In this document: in pieces, positions 10,505 through 19,912 of the stretch
Layout of the letters: every line of letters starts with the position of its first letter
How positions within the stretch are numbered: the first letter of the stretch is position 1
NCBI GenBank assembly: GCA_029215795.1
Contig: JARDYH010000007.1
Span: 20,619,763 to 20,683,762 of the forward strand
DNA length: 64,000 bases
Origin: Anniella stebbinsi
Lineage: Eukaryota; Chordata; Lepidosauria; Squamata; Anniellidae
Direction: 5' to 3'
The notes under the pieces: generated by a model
What the model was told of the DNA's origin: nothing
What the model saw: only the letters and a program-made list of their open reading frames with translations
Database searches by the model: none
Position numbers and translations under genes: made by a program

Positions 10505-11140
10505 CAAAGAGGAGGGTCAGGGTCTCTTCTTGATCATCCCAGAGTGAGGACACAGAATAATGGGTTCAAGTTACAGGAAGCCAGATTCCAGCTGGACATC
10601 AGGAAAAAACTTCCTGACTGTTAGAGCAGTTTGACAATGGACCCAATTCCCAAGGGAGGTCGTGGGCTCTCCCACACTAGAGGCCTTCAAGATGCAGCTG
10701 GACAGCCATCTGTCAGCTATGCTTTAAGATGGATTCCTGCATTGAGCAGGGGGTTGCACTCGATGGCCTTATATTAGGCTGACCATATAAAATCCAGGTC
10801 AGGGCTCATGTAACTTTAACAGTTGTAGAGAAAAGGGAATTTCAGCCAGTGTCATTTGTATGCAGTTCGTACCTGGTGAAATTCCCTCTTCATCACAACA
10901 GTTAAAGTTGCAGGGGCCCTGCCTTCTTTTGTATCTGGTCACTCTAGTATAGTGCCTGCAACTTTAATTGTTGTGATGAAGAGAGGATTTCACCAGGTAC
11001 TAATTGCATACAAATGACGCCAGCTGAAATTCCCTTTTCTCTGCAACTGTTAAAGTTACATGAGCCCTGTCCTCTTTTTCCTATGGTCAGTCTAGCCTTA
11101 TAGGCCCCTTCCAACTCTACTGTTCTATGATTCTGTGAAT
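10505..11140 (+). mobile_element. CR1 LINE 3' fragment, split by a MITE
   Basis: Shows the classic CR1 3' region: 'gattccagctggacatcagg', 'aacttcctgactgttagagc', 'gaggccttcaagatgcagct', 'ggttgcactcgatggcct', then 'ccccttccaactctac' and the terminal 'ttctatgattctgtg' octamer tail. The hAT-like MITE at 10775-11094 interrupts it exactly at 'gatggccttata'. 5' truncated, non-coding. Confidence 0.88.
10775..11094. mobile_element. Dimeric foldback hAT-like MITE, copy C (320 bp)
   Basis: Termini TAGGCTGACCAT and ATGGTCAGTCTA. The 8-bp TSD GCCTTATA is present at 10766-10773 (one extra T before the element) and 11095-11102. Removing the element restores a continuous CR1 3' end. An internal terminus GGTCACTCTA ends at 10946. 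The 78-codon frame on the minus strand here is the palindrome read through. Confidence 0.85.
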
Positions 11141-11329
11141 GTTTTAATCTATTAATTGGTTTGGTAGCCGTTTTAACCAATATTTACAAACTTGATAAAA
11201 AATCTAAGAAAGGTTTGGAAGTCCGACAGCCCAGATGGAGGCTTGTGGTCAGTTTTGGATAGGGATGGCACATGCCCTAAAACACCAACTCCACAGTTTG
11301 AGAAGAGTGGTCATCTCCTCTACTCAATG

Positions 11330-11463
11330 CTATCTATAAAATCTCAGGTAATGTCAGTGGATCAGAGTGTTGGCCATTGTGTGAACAGAGTGAGCAGAGT
11401 CATGGACTAGATGGCCCCTTGGTTTGATCCAGAAGGGCTCTTCTTATGTTCTTATGTTCTTAT
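11330..11463 (+). mobile_element. CR1-type LINE 3' end
   Basis: Ends 'gactagatggccccttggtt', 'gatccagaagggctcttctt' and a TTCTTATG octamer repeat (about 2.5 copies, 11444-11463), the 3' signature of the CR1-like family whose other copies are at 48405, 55155, 58620 and 63140. Confidence 0.75.
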
Positions 11464-11648
11464 GACCTTCAGATTGGTCTCTGAGGCCCTACTCACAAAC
11501 CTGCCATCAAGATTCAGACTGGTGGGCTTAGGAGCCAGGACCTGTATCTTAGGGACTCACTCGCAGAAGAAGCATAAATGGTCCTATCATTGTCATTACA
11601 CTTCCTTGTTACAATTTATGTTGCCAGGGTGGCATCAAAATTAGACAT

Positions 11649-11783
11649 GGGCCGTTTCTACACCAGGCTGTTTGCCTGGGATGGCCCCCGGCTGGTCCTT
11701 GTGCACTGATGGTGTGTATTAAGTACTTGTGGGATCACCCTTCCTCCCTCCCTCCCTCTCTACCCTTATGGTGTAGAAAGGGT
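11649..11783. mobile_element. Small TIR element (GTTTCTACACC type)
   Basis: The left end GGGCCGTTTCTACACCA and the right end TGGTGTAGAAAGGGT are inverted. The TCTACACC core is shared with the Harbinger-like elements at 28318, 39250 and 43108. The target duplication is not clear. Confidence 0.4.
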
Positions 11784-12600
11784 TATGATCTGGCACCTGC
11801 CAAGAGCCCACATCCCAGCACAGGCTTGCTGAAAAACTTTCCCTTCAACTGTTATACCCCTTCATCATCACTGCAGCTTGCTTGTTCACCTGACTCTCAT
11901 TCTGGTCCAGACAATGGTGGCGCTGAGCTGGGAGAGCAGTAGATACTACTGCCTGCTTGCCCACGAGCTCTCTGCCTACCAGGTGAGCCCAGATGAGAAA
12001 GAGGATGAGGAGCAATAGCAGCTGGTGTGAAGTTTGGCTCACTGAGGGAGGCTTTCCCAAGGACCCTCAAAATGTGGAGCTGGCCCTCTGTGTCCTGTTA
12101 GAAGTGGGTTTTAAACTGCTTTAAGCCACTGCTGTTTTGCTAGTTCCTGTAAAGGGATTGTTTTACTAGTATTTTTTTCAATAGTTTATGGTTTTAATTA
12201 TCTTCTGTAAGTGGCCTTGTGAGGGGCTTTGCTATGAAAGGTGACATAAGTACATTAAATAGATAAATCACCATGTAGTCTCATTCCCCACTGTGGCAAA
12301 TCAAAAATGCCCCGGGGGAAATTCAGAAGGCAATGGTCATTCTTGGCTGTTTGCTTCCCACCAGCTAGTATTCAGTACCACTGAACATGGAGGTTCATCA
12401 TAGTCCTCAACATACATTGACAATGATAGACATCTGCTGTTGATTTCTCTAAATCCCCCTTTAAAGCAATCTCAGCTAGTGGCTATCACCACATCTTGTC
12501 GCAGTCAGTTTCATAGATTTGTTATGGGTTGGATCCAGACATGGCTATGAAAAGCAAGAGGGGGTGGGTTTACAAAGATGGATTTGGGGAGAACAGGAGT
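11784..12600. other. Unassigned sequence with decayed LINE pieces
   Basis: At 12170-12265 there is a decayed copy of the LINE 3' tail ('gtggccttgtgaggggcttt', 'gtacattaaatagataaat'). 'gtggctatcaccacatcttg' at 12480-12499 is the CR1 3' region on the minus strand. No gene seen. Confidence 0.4.
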
Positions 12601-12605
12601 TCAAA

Positions 12606-12801
12606 CAGTGGAAGCTGGTGGCTCTAATTTAAGTGGGGCTGAGAATCCATTCTGGATTTCAGTCTGAACCAACCAGAATTCTAAAGGAGTTGTCCAAGAT
12701 GCAGAACCTAGTTTGCAGATAAGGAAGCTCCTTTAGAGTTCTGGGTGGTTATGACTGACACCCAGAATGCATTCACAGCTTGGAGGCACTAGCCTCCACT
12801 G
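12606..12801. mobile_element. hAT-like MITE with CAGTGG ends (196 bp)
   Basis: Starts CAGTGGAAGCTGGTGGCTC and ends GCCTCCACTG, largely palindromic through 'ttctaaaggagt' and 'ctcctttagagttctgg'. It belongs with the elements at 44539 and 56162. The flanks AGTTCAAA and ACCTGAAA match only 5/8, so the duplication is eroded. Confidence 0.6.
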
Positions 12802-12843
12802 ACCTGAAAGTCCCACCGGTTCAGATCAAAGGTCAATCTAGTC

Positions 12844-12965
12844 CAGGATTCTCCAACATGGTGTCATCCAGGTCTTCGATCAGCCCATCCTGCATAGCCA
12901 ATCGCCAGAGATGATGGGAGTCATACTCCCAAATATCTGGAAGGCCACCACTTTGGAGAAGCCTG
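12844..12965. mobile_element. Palindromic hAT-like MITE ('atgatgggagtcatact' type)
   Basis: The left 'ccaggattctccaacatggt' pairs with the right 'ccaccactttggagaagcct', around a core 'gatgatgggagtcatactcc'. Divergent copy of the family at 2426, 17216, 18420 and 43812. Confidence 0.5.
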
Positions 12966-12984
12966 ATATAGCCCATCCTCTGGT

Positions 12985-13345
12985 TTCGCACATTGGCCAA
13001 ACAGACACTACTGAGGATATTCACAAGCAGGGCGTGAAGGCAACTGCCTTCCCATCTCGCTGCTCCTCCTCAGCAACTAGTATTCTGTGCCTTAGTGCTT
13101 CTGAACATGGAAGTTCAATGTGTACCCATCACAGTCACTAACTATGCTACACAAATTTGTCTAATACCCTTTTAAACCTATCTAATCCAGTAGCTACCAT
13201 ACCATAGCATGTGTCAGATAATTCCATAAATAGTGATTGGATAAAGAAGTATTTTCTTTCTTTCTTTCTTTCTCCTAAATATACTGCTAATAACTTCCAT
13301 TGGATGACCCTGAGAAGAAGAGGCCGTAAGGATATTGGTTTCAGG
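12985..13345 (-). mobile_element. CR1-like LINE 3' region, divergent
   Basis: The order of words ('cacattggcc', 'gcttctgaacatggaa', 'tctaatccagtagctaccat', 'ataaagaagtattttctttc', 'ttggatgaccctgag') follows the minus-strand CR1 3' region seen at 58620-59000. It carries a (TTTC) run at 13255-13274. Confidence 0.6.
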
Positions 13346-14440
13346 GACATGAAACAATGCACCCCAACTTTATTAATGGAGGCACAGTCGTGCCTCCATT
13401 GTTAAGGGCCATCAGTAAAAAACACATTCTGCCATGTTAAAGTGATAATGGGGGGGGGGTCATTCTAACAGCCATAAAATCGAAAATGTTTCACCAACCT
13501 TTCTGAAATTTACAGGTGCCAGAAAGAAATGTTTGTTTTACATTACCTGAAAATTTCAAGAAGATTGGTGAAAGACTGAAGGAAGGAGAGCAGTTTAAGG
13601 TAGAAAAGGAATACAAACCTATCTCTCTGCTTTTGTCAAATGACTTTCGGTTTCCGAGTTTTGTGCTCATGATTTGCATAATTTCTAGAGCCTTATTAAT
13701 TAATCCAGTGGTGGAGTCTTCTTCCTCCTTCACTGTAGTTGGTGGAAAGCTTTTCGTTTTTTTAAAATTCCCTTCGGTTGATTTTTAAGGAATATTTTAA
13801 CCTCTCATTCAAGTCAATGCTTCCCTCATAGCACGAGGCATGCTCAGTAGCGTCGCTCTCCCCCCTCCCTCCTGCCTTAGAATGTGGGGTGGGTGGGTGA
13901 AATGACCGCTGCCTCTATAGCACAGACCTATTGAGTGAAGAAGAAGAGTTTCTTTTTTCTCTTCTGGAATATGCATTCCTTTGGTTCTGAGAGTATTTTG
14001 GGCTATCTTCATAAGGGCAGTTTGCTCTTTTGCTCCATGGTGAAGCAGGGTGTGGTTCCTCTGGATCCATGGTAACCTGATCTTCAGATCTCTCCTGGGA
14101 ATAGGAGATTCTTTCTATCCCCACCCCCACCCCATACACACACAGTGCTCCTTCCTTCTTTTCTAAGAGTTTGGTCCATACTGCTACAAGTTGAAAGCTT
14201 CAAACACTTCATTTAATTAGTTTGGGCTGGTGTTAAGTTTTAAGTACAAATGTTGAAACCTTTCAAAGTGCTTCTGGGCCTACAACGTTGGTTTCGGCCT
14301 AGTCACCCTGTTTTTCTAATAAGGTTTAGAAACAGTTGAGCTGTCATTTATTTTGCATAGTGTACACACATGGATTTTCTTTCTAATCCTTGCAGTCTAC
14401 ACTGGCTCCCTCCTTGATGTGTTTTTGGAGGCAGGCCTTT
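13346..14440. other. Unassigned sequence
   Basis: At 13370-13400 a short hairpin pairs 'ggaggcac' with 'gtgcctcc'. The stretch 13490-13790 is open on both strands (90 and 80 codons) but has no recognisable domain. 'gaaatttcaag'-type words suggest a decayed repeat related to sequence near 57950. No gene called. Confidence 0.35.
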
Positions 14441-14449
14441 GGCAAATAA

Positions 14450-14661
14450 TCTGGATCTCTGTCTATATCTTTGACTTTTAAATTGTTATGCATTTTAAAT
14501 GTTTTAAATGCTTTAATATTGAAAAGTATTTCATTATATTTTTAACTTTTGTATATTCCTATTTATAGGTTTTAGCTGTATATGTTTTCATTTTGTAAGG
14601 CTGCCCTGAGGCCCAGCATTGGGCAAAAGGCAGGATACTACTACTACTACTACTACTACTA
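14450..14661 (+). mobile_element. LINE 3' tail ending in (ACT)n
   Basis: A T-rich tract ('ttttaaatgctttaatatt', 'ttttgtaaggctgccctgag') leads to 'gggcaaaaggcaggata' and a (CTA/ACT) run at 14638-14661. This is the usual layout of a LINE or SINE 3' end terminating in a short microsatellite. Confidence 0.5.
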
Positions 14662-15413
14662 GTAATGTTTCAGATTTCACTTCTGCATCTGATGTTCTTT
14701 TGCATTTACTTTTCTTTATAAACCATTCATATCTTAAGACTTCTTGTGTGGCATGTTTTCATTGGTTTAACAAGTTAAAAGGGGTATTCACTGTTTTCAT
14801 GCTTATGTTATAAAATCTATTTTCAACAGGCCTAGTAACTTCAAGAGTAACAGAGTTGGGGAAAATCCTCAATCTCTTTGCTATCAGAGGCACTGAGTAA
14901 GGGACCCCTGGAGATAATTTAGACTGACCCAAACCACAAAACACTATTCCCCCTTCTGACGAGATCTGGACCACAAACTACTAAAGACAAACAAAGTAGC
15001 AGGCCATAATAACAGTTCTCATGTGGCCATTTGCCTTATGAGGCAGGTGCTCTGTGGGCTACCAAATGGAGGGACTAACAGGCCATAAAGTTGCCTGACT
15101 GGGTCTGCCAGAAATCCAGCCTCAACACTCCTGGAAGGTCCATGTTCTATAGCACCTGCTGTCAGATGAACTTGAGGGAATCCCACCCTCCACCCCTGGG
15201 TTTAATTTACTGGCTTCCCCTGGCTGGACCTTGCAGTAAACTATAGGGACAGACAGAGCAGGCATTCATAGTACACATAGAATGCTGAGACTGGCAAATC
15301 TAAAAGCAAGTGTGTTGCTTTTCAAGAGCCAAGGAAATTCAACTGGTCTTACTTTTGAGTAAATATCTAGGGATGGAAATGCAGCCTGTGCAAGAACTGG
15401 CCGTAGGGTGACC
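14662..15413. other. Unassigned sequence
   Basis: No repeat family or gene recognised. The minus frame at 14759-14974 shows no domain. Confidence 0.4.
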
Positions 15414-16076
15414 ATATTTGGGAAACCAAAAAAGAGGACACCAAGTTGGGGGGGGGGGCAGAAAAATGGCTTTCTGGGGCCACCTTAAAGTCCCCAATTG
15501 GAGCGGAGGAGGGGAAAGCATGTCATTCTCACCCCACCCCACTGCTCCAATCAGGCCCTTTTCTATAATGTCTGGGAATGACACGTTTTTCCCTTTTAAG
15601 GCCTTGATTGGAGCAGTCGGAGAGAATGACACACCTCCAGAAAGCATGTAATTCTCCTCTGCCACGCTAATGGTGGCCTTAAAAGGGAAAGTGTGTAATT
15701 CCAGGTCATTATAGACTATTGCATAAAATCAAAAACCAGGAGAAATCTGGGGAAATCCCCCCTGGCCCTGACACTAAGGATAGAACAAAAACCAGGAGAA
15801 ATCTGGGGAAATCCTGACAGTTTTTTTATTATTTATTATTGCATTTATATCCAACCATTTTTCCTCCAATAAACACAAGGCGGCATACATAATCCTCCTC
15901 CTCTCCATTTTATCCTCACAACAGCAACCCTGTGAGATGGGTTGGGTCTGCAACTGGCCCAAAGTCACCCAATGGGTTTCCATGGCTAAGTGGGGAGTAG
16001 AACCCAGATCTCCCAGCTCCCAGTCCAACACTTTAGCCACTAGGCCACGCCCTAGTGGTCACCCTAGAATTGAGCC
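15414..16076. mobile_element. hAT-like MITE ('gaaaccaaaaaagaggac' family), copy 1, carrying a SINE
   Basis: Starts TAGGGTGACCATATTTGG and ends GTGGTCACCCTA. The interior words 'aaaagaggacacc', 'gggaatgacac' and 'aaccaggagaaatctgggg' match the copy at 31917-32329 in reverse complement. A tRNA-derived SINE (15821-16052) sits just inside the right end, so the MITE itself is about 430 bp. No matching 8-bp flanks are readable. Confidence 0.65.
15821..16052 (-). mobile_element. tRNA-derived SINE, nested in a MITE
   Basis: On the minus strand it begins GGCGTGGCCTAGTGGCTAAAG, with an A box (TGGCCTAGTGG), then a B box (GGTTCTACTCC). A conserved core follows ('gtgactttgggccagt', 'cacagggttgctgttgtgag', 'gataaaatggagaggag'), then the tail 'gttggatataaatgcaata' with an AT-rich end. 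The core resembles the MIR/CORE-SINE arrangement. It would be transcribed by RNA polymerase III if active; here it is only a genomic copy. Confidence 0.8.
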
Positions 16077-16117
16077 ATGCCAAGTTGGAAGCAGATTGGT
16101 TTGTGCCTTAATTTTTA
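16071..16117 (-). repeat. Inverted copy of the array unit start
   Basis: 'gagccatgccaagttggaag' and the following 'cagattggtttgtgcctta' are the reverse complement of the beginning of the tandem units at 16165-16200. The array is therefore headed by an inverted half-unit, separated by about 48 bp. Confidence 0.8.
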
Positions 16118-16164
16118 GGATATATTTTTTTAAAAGTTTGACTTCAATTTTTTTTCTAAAATTC

Positions 16165-16805
16165 AAGGCATGAACCAATCTGCTTTCAACTTGGCATGAC
16201 TAAAGCCTTACTTAAGAGGTACCATGGTGCCAAGTTTCATCTCTTCATCTTTACTTTCTTTCTTTTTTTTTAATGTACTGCTCAAGGCCCTAGATCCCAA
16301 AGAGGAGAATTGGGTTTGAAGTTTAAAAAATTCCTAAAACTCAAGGCATAAACAGATCTGCTTCCAACTTGGCATGGCTCAATCCCATCTTAAGAGCTAC
16401 CATGCTGTCAAGTTCATCCCTTTATCTTTAAAAATGATGGAATTGTAAGCATTTTAGTTGATTAAAAAAATTAAATTGAAGCTTTAAACATTTCTAAAAA
16501 TCAAGGGATGTACGGATCTGCTTCCAACTTGGCATGGCTAAATCCCTACTTCAGAGGTACCATGGTGCCAAGTTTCATCTCTTTATCTTTAATTTCATTT
16601 TTTAAACTTGTACTGCTCAAGGTCCTGGACCCCAAAGAGATTTCTGTTTAAACTTTAAAAAATTCCTAAATATCAAGGCATGAATGGATCTGCTTCATAC
16701 TTGGCATAGCTATATCCCTACTTAAGAGCTACCATGATGCCAGTTTTCATCTCTTTATCTTTAAAAATGAGGGAGATGCAAGCATTTTGGTTGATTGATT
16801 AATGT
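16165..16805 (+). repeat. Four-unit tandem array with alternating A and B units
   Basis: Units begin with an 'aaggcatgaa'-type word at 16165, 16343, 16503 and 16675 (spacings 178, 160 and 172 bp). All share 'gatctgcttccaacttggc' and 'tttcatctctttatcttta'. Units 1 and 3 then share 'tgtactgctcaagg' and 'cccaaagag'. Units 2 and 4 instead share 'aaaaatga.gga', 'gcattttggttgatt'. So the array is ABAB, a dimer of about 335 bp. No ORF spans it. Confidence 0.85.
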
Positions 16806-16927
16806 TAAAAGTGAGTTCAACACATAACACTAGCTTTGATTTTATATTGGATGTCAAGATGGTATAACATTCTGGCTGATGCTGGCTTGGTTGTCAACTA
16901 TATAATATCCAGTCGTCCATTACACAA

Positions 16928-17310
16928 AGCCATGAAATTCATTAAACAAAAACCCTACGCTTTACAAAAACAATGTTAAGGCTCTACAGTTTCCAACCAA
17001 GCACCAAAAAGCAGGGAAATTGGGAGTTAAGGCTCCCAAGCCTTAACGCCACATCCTCCCTAAGGAGGCAGAAAGTGCAAGTGAAATTCTCATTCTCCCA
17101 AAGCAGATAAACCATGAGGACAGGGTGGAGAATATGATATGCAGAGGTGACTGTGGGGTTGTGGAAAACTGATCACGAACAACTTAGGGCCACCTACTTC
17201 TCTTTTTTTGTTTAGAGCAGCCCTTCCCCAACCTGGTGTTGGACTACAACTCCCATCATTGCAAGTCAGTATGTCCCATGGTCAGGAATGCTGGGACTTG
17301 TCATCTCAAA
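16928..17310 (+). repeat. Left arm of a long inverted repeat
   Basis: About 380 bp matching the reverse complement of 18417-18788 at high identity. Differences are two small indels (about 24 bp near 17084-17110 and about 13 bp near 17240) and scattered substitutions. Shared words include 'gcagggaaattgggagttaa', 'ggctcccaagccttaacgcc' and 'gacagggtggagaatatga'. Confidence 0.92.
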
Positions 17311-17336
17311 CACCTGGAGGGCAGCAGGCTGGGGAA
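17216..17336. mobile_element. Palindromic hAT-like MITE inside the left arm
   Basis: 'cccttccccaacctggtg' at the left and 'caggctggggaatgctg' at the right are inverted, around 'ggactacaactcccatcatt' and 'aatgctgggacttgtcatct'. A related copy lies in the right arm (18420-18510), so the element was in place before the inverted duplication or is part of the duplicated unit. Confidence 0.7.
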
Positions 17337-17339
17337 TGC

Positions 17340-18310
17340 TGTGTCATACCCTTACCAAATACAGGGTCTGCCCAATACTTTTCTCTCACACACATCTCGC
17401 ATATAGCAGCACTCTTGATAACAAAAGGGGCACTATTCATTACAGATCTAGAACCAGAACATGTGCCAGGCACTTCCAACTTTTGATCAATATCCTGCCT
17501 TTCAAAGAACCAATGTTTTTTTTCTTAAAATGTATTTATAAAAAATATACTGTTCATTCCCCACAATCCCTGCACAATACATCATCTCATCAAAGCAACA
17601 GCGGAGCAGAAGAGGTTTAGTTTGACTGTCTTGAACACCTTTCAGATGAGATTAGTTTGCAATCCTATACCTCTTGGGAGAAAGCGCTAGTGAATTCGGT
17701 GGCACTGGCTTCTGAGAAGACATGTATAGGAGTCAACCTTCTCTAGCCTGGTGCTCTCCAGATGTGTTGCACTGTAACTCTCATGTTATGTGTTATGGGG
17801 AAGACAAAAATCATTTCATACTTAATTTTAAAATAATACTAATGCATGAAAGTATTAGGTGGTAGCTCTGCCTTTGATATCACACTGCTGAACAAGTAAG
17901 AGAAATCCTTTATCTGATATTCAAGAAACATACATCCTATGCCATGTGTTGAAAACTAATGTTGACGTCTGAAGGGCTATCTGGATTAGGTATTCAAGAT
18001 TCATTCATTGTTGTTTCATTTGGTTTTGACAGTTTATTTAAAGTGATGCAGCTCTTTTGTAGTTCCTTGATTGATCACATATCTTAATGCTGGAAAACAT
18101 CATACTTTAGTACAGATGTGGGCAGAAACTAGATCTATCCTGATGATTTGGACATCAACTCGTGGCATTCCTGATAACTGCCCATACTGATAGGGGCTTT
18201 TACAAGTTGAATTCCAAAACATCTGGAGATCTACATTCTGCCTTCACTTGTTCTTGAACAACATGCCCCAGCCTGGTGCCTGTCAGATGTGTTGGGTTGC
18301 AACTCTCAAC
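17340..18310. other. Spacer of the long inverted repeat
   Basis: About 1.1 kb between the arms. It contains partial pieces of the palindromic hAT family ('agcctggtgctctccagatg' near 17747; 'cagcctggtgcctgtcagat' near 18269) and a piece of the 'tgcaatcctatacctcttgg' repeat near 17661. No gene. Confidence 0.5.
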
Positions 18311-18319
18311 ATAAGGAGA

Positions 18320-18405
18320 TGCTCTAAGAAATGAGAAGTAGCTGGTTCTAAGTTGTTCATCATCATTTCCCACAACCCCACAGTCACCTCGGCAGATCAA
18401 ATTGC
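18320..18405 (-). repeat. Third, diverged copy of part of the inverted-repeat arm
   Basis: 'gagaagtagctggttctaag' and 'cacaaccccacagtcacctc' here match 18538-18600 of the right arm, in the same orientation, with more substitutions. A short piece of the unit was therefore already duplicated before the arms arose. Confidence 0.7.
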
Positions 18406-18416
18406 ATATCTAGATT

Positions 18417-18788
18417 TTTGAGATGACAAGTCCCAGCATTCCTGACCATGGGCCATACTGACTTGCAATGATGGGAGTTGTAGTCCAACACCTTTGGAGG
18501 GCACCAGGTTGGGGAAGGGCTGCTCTAAACAAAAAAAGAGAAGTAGGTGGCCCTAAGTTGTTTGTTATCAGTTTTCCACAACCCCACAGTCACCTCTGCA
18601 TATCATATTCTCCACCCTGTCCTCATGGTTCACTTGCACTTTCTGCGTCCTTAGGGAGGATGTGGCGTTAAGGCTTGGGAGCCTTAACTCCCAATTTCCC
18701 TGCTTTTTGGTGGTTGGTTGGAAACTGTAGAGCCTTAATATTGTTTTTGTGAACCATAGGTTTTTTGTTTAATGATTGCTCTATGGCT
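18417..18788 (-). repeat. Right arm of a long inverted repeat
   Basis: Reverse complement of 16928-17310 (see that entry). The pair defines a 1.86-kb structure (16928-18788) able to fold into a long hairpin. The outermost matching word is AGCCAT (16928) and ATGGCT (18783-18788). Confidence 0.92.
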
Positions 18789-19867
18789 ACTCCAGCATTT
18801 AATGTTAAAGCAGAGAAAACCAAGCTTTAGTGAAAGTCTGGCCCAGACATTACATATTATTTTGTCAAAGATATACACCTTTTGTTGAGTATTCTCTGAA
18901 GATTCTGTAATGTTTTAAAAATGTTACTGTCATTTTTGCTATAATTCTCAAAAGGAACAAAGTACAATTTGCTGGTGATGCTAAAATTTTGATCATGTAA
19001 GACACAAAGCACATGATGAAATCACTGTATACCATTCAGTAAAAAATAGCATGAATCTAAAGAAGGCCTTACTAAAATCTTAAATCAAGTAGTCATCTCT
19101 TTTCATGCAACGCTAACCATATTGTCTGGATGGAATTCAAAAGTGACATAAGCTTGCAAACCTACCAGCTCTCTTAGTCTACCAGACACTGAATCATCAA
19201 AAAAATCAATACCACAAGGGGTTTTCAACATCAAGTTAAAAGGAAACATCTGAGAAACTCGGTAAGGTCAATTCATCTGTCCAATAAATTAGGAAAACAT
19301 TGGGCCAAACCAAACATAAAATCGGCAAAAAGAGAAAGAGATAAATTTAAACCATGTCATTGCCATCCTTCTTGTACAAACATAAAAGGCTTAAAAGGAT
19401 CCAGATGCCATTCCAATAAAATTTAACACCTACAGAATAATCCAAGATGTGCTGCAGTTTAATGTATATATTCTGAATCCACCATTCAGTTTGTTCACTG
19501 TCTTTGGAGAAAGGTCAAGGAGAAGGTTATGACTTTCTTAGCAACCAGTTACTTCCATGCTGGAAGTGCAAGGGAGAGAATTTCATATTCTGAGCAAACA
19601 AATATACTTTGTTAATACATGAATAATTGGTATTTTTGATGGGGGAGTATATTTGCTCAAGTAAAGACCAGGGAAACAACCCATTAACAGTTCATCTGTT
19701 CATTTAAGATAATTGTATTCATTTCTACTCCATTGTGTATTCTGAGGACTATGTCCCATAAATATATCATGCACTTTGGGAAGGGAAGATTAACAAATAA
19801 CTCCCCCTACTAATTATTATCATGTATCAAGTAGGAACAGCTGAAACTGTCTATTTCACTTTCTCTC

Positions 19868-19870
<3 letters not shown>
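18789..19870. other. AT-rich unassigned sequence
   Basis: No repeat family or gene seen in about 1.1 kb. All six frames are short. Confidence 0.5.

Positions 19871-19910
<40 letters not shown>
19871..19910. repeat. (AT)20 microsatellite
   Basis: Uninterrupted AT dinucleotides, directly abutting the left end of the GC-rich element that follows. Confidence 0.97.

Positions 19911-19912
<2 letters not shown>

Noticed and set aside
15821..16052. Possible tRNA gene (A and B boxes)
   Set aside because: Boxes are followed by a SINE core and tail; no cloverleaf-like acceptor stem.
16165..16805. CRISPR-like repeat/spacer array
   Set aside because: Repeat units of 160-178 bp with related, not unique, intervening sequence in a vertebrate-type context.
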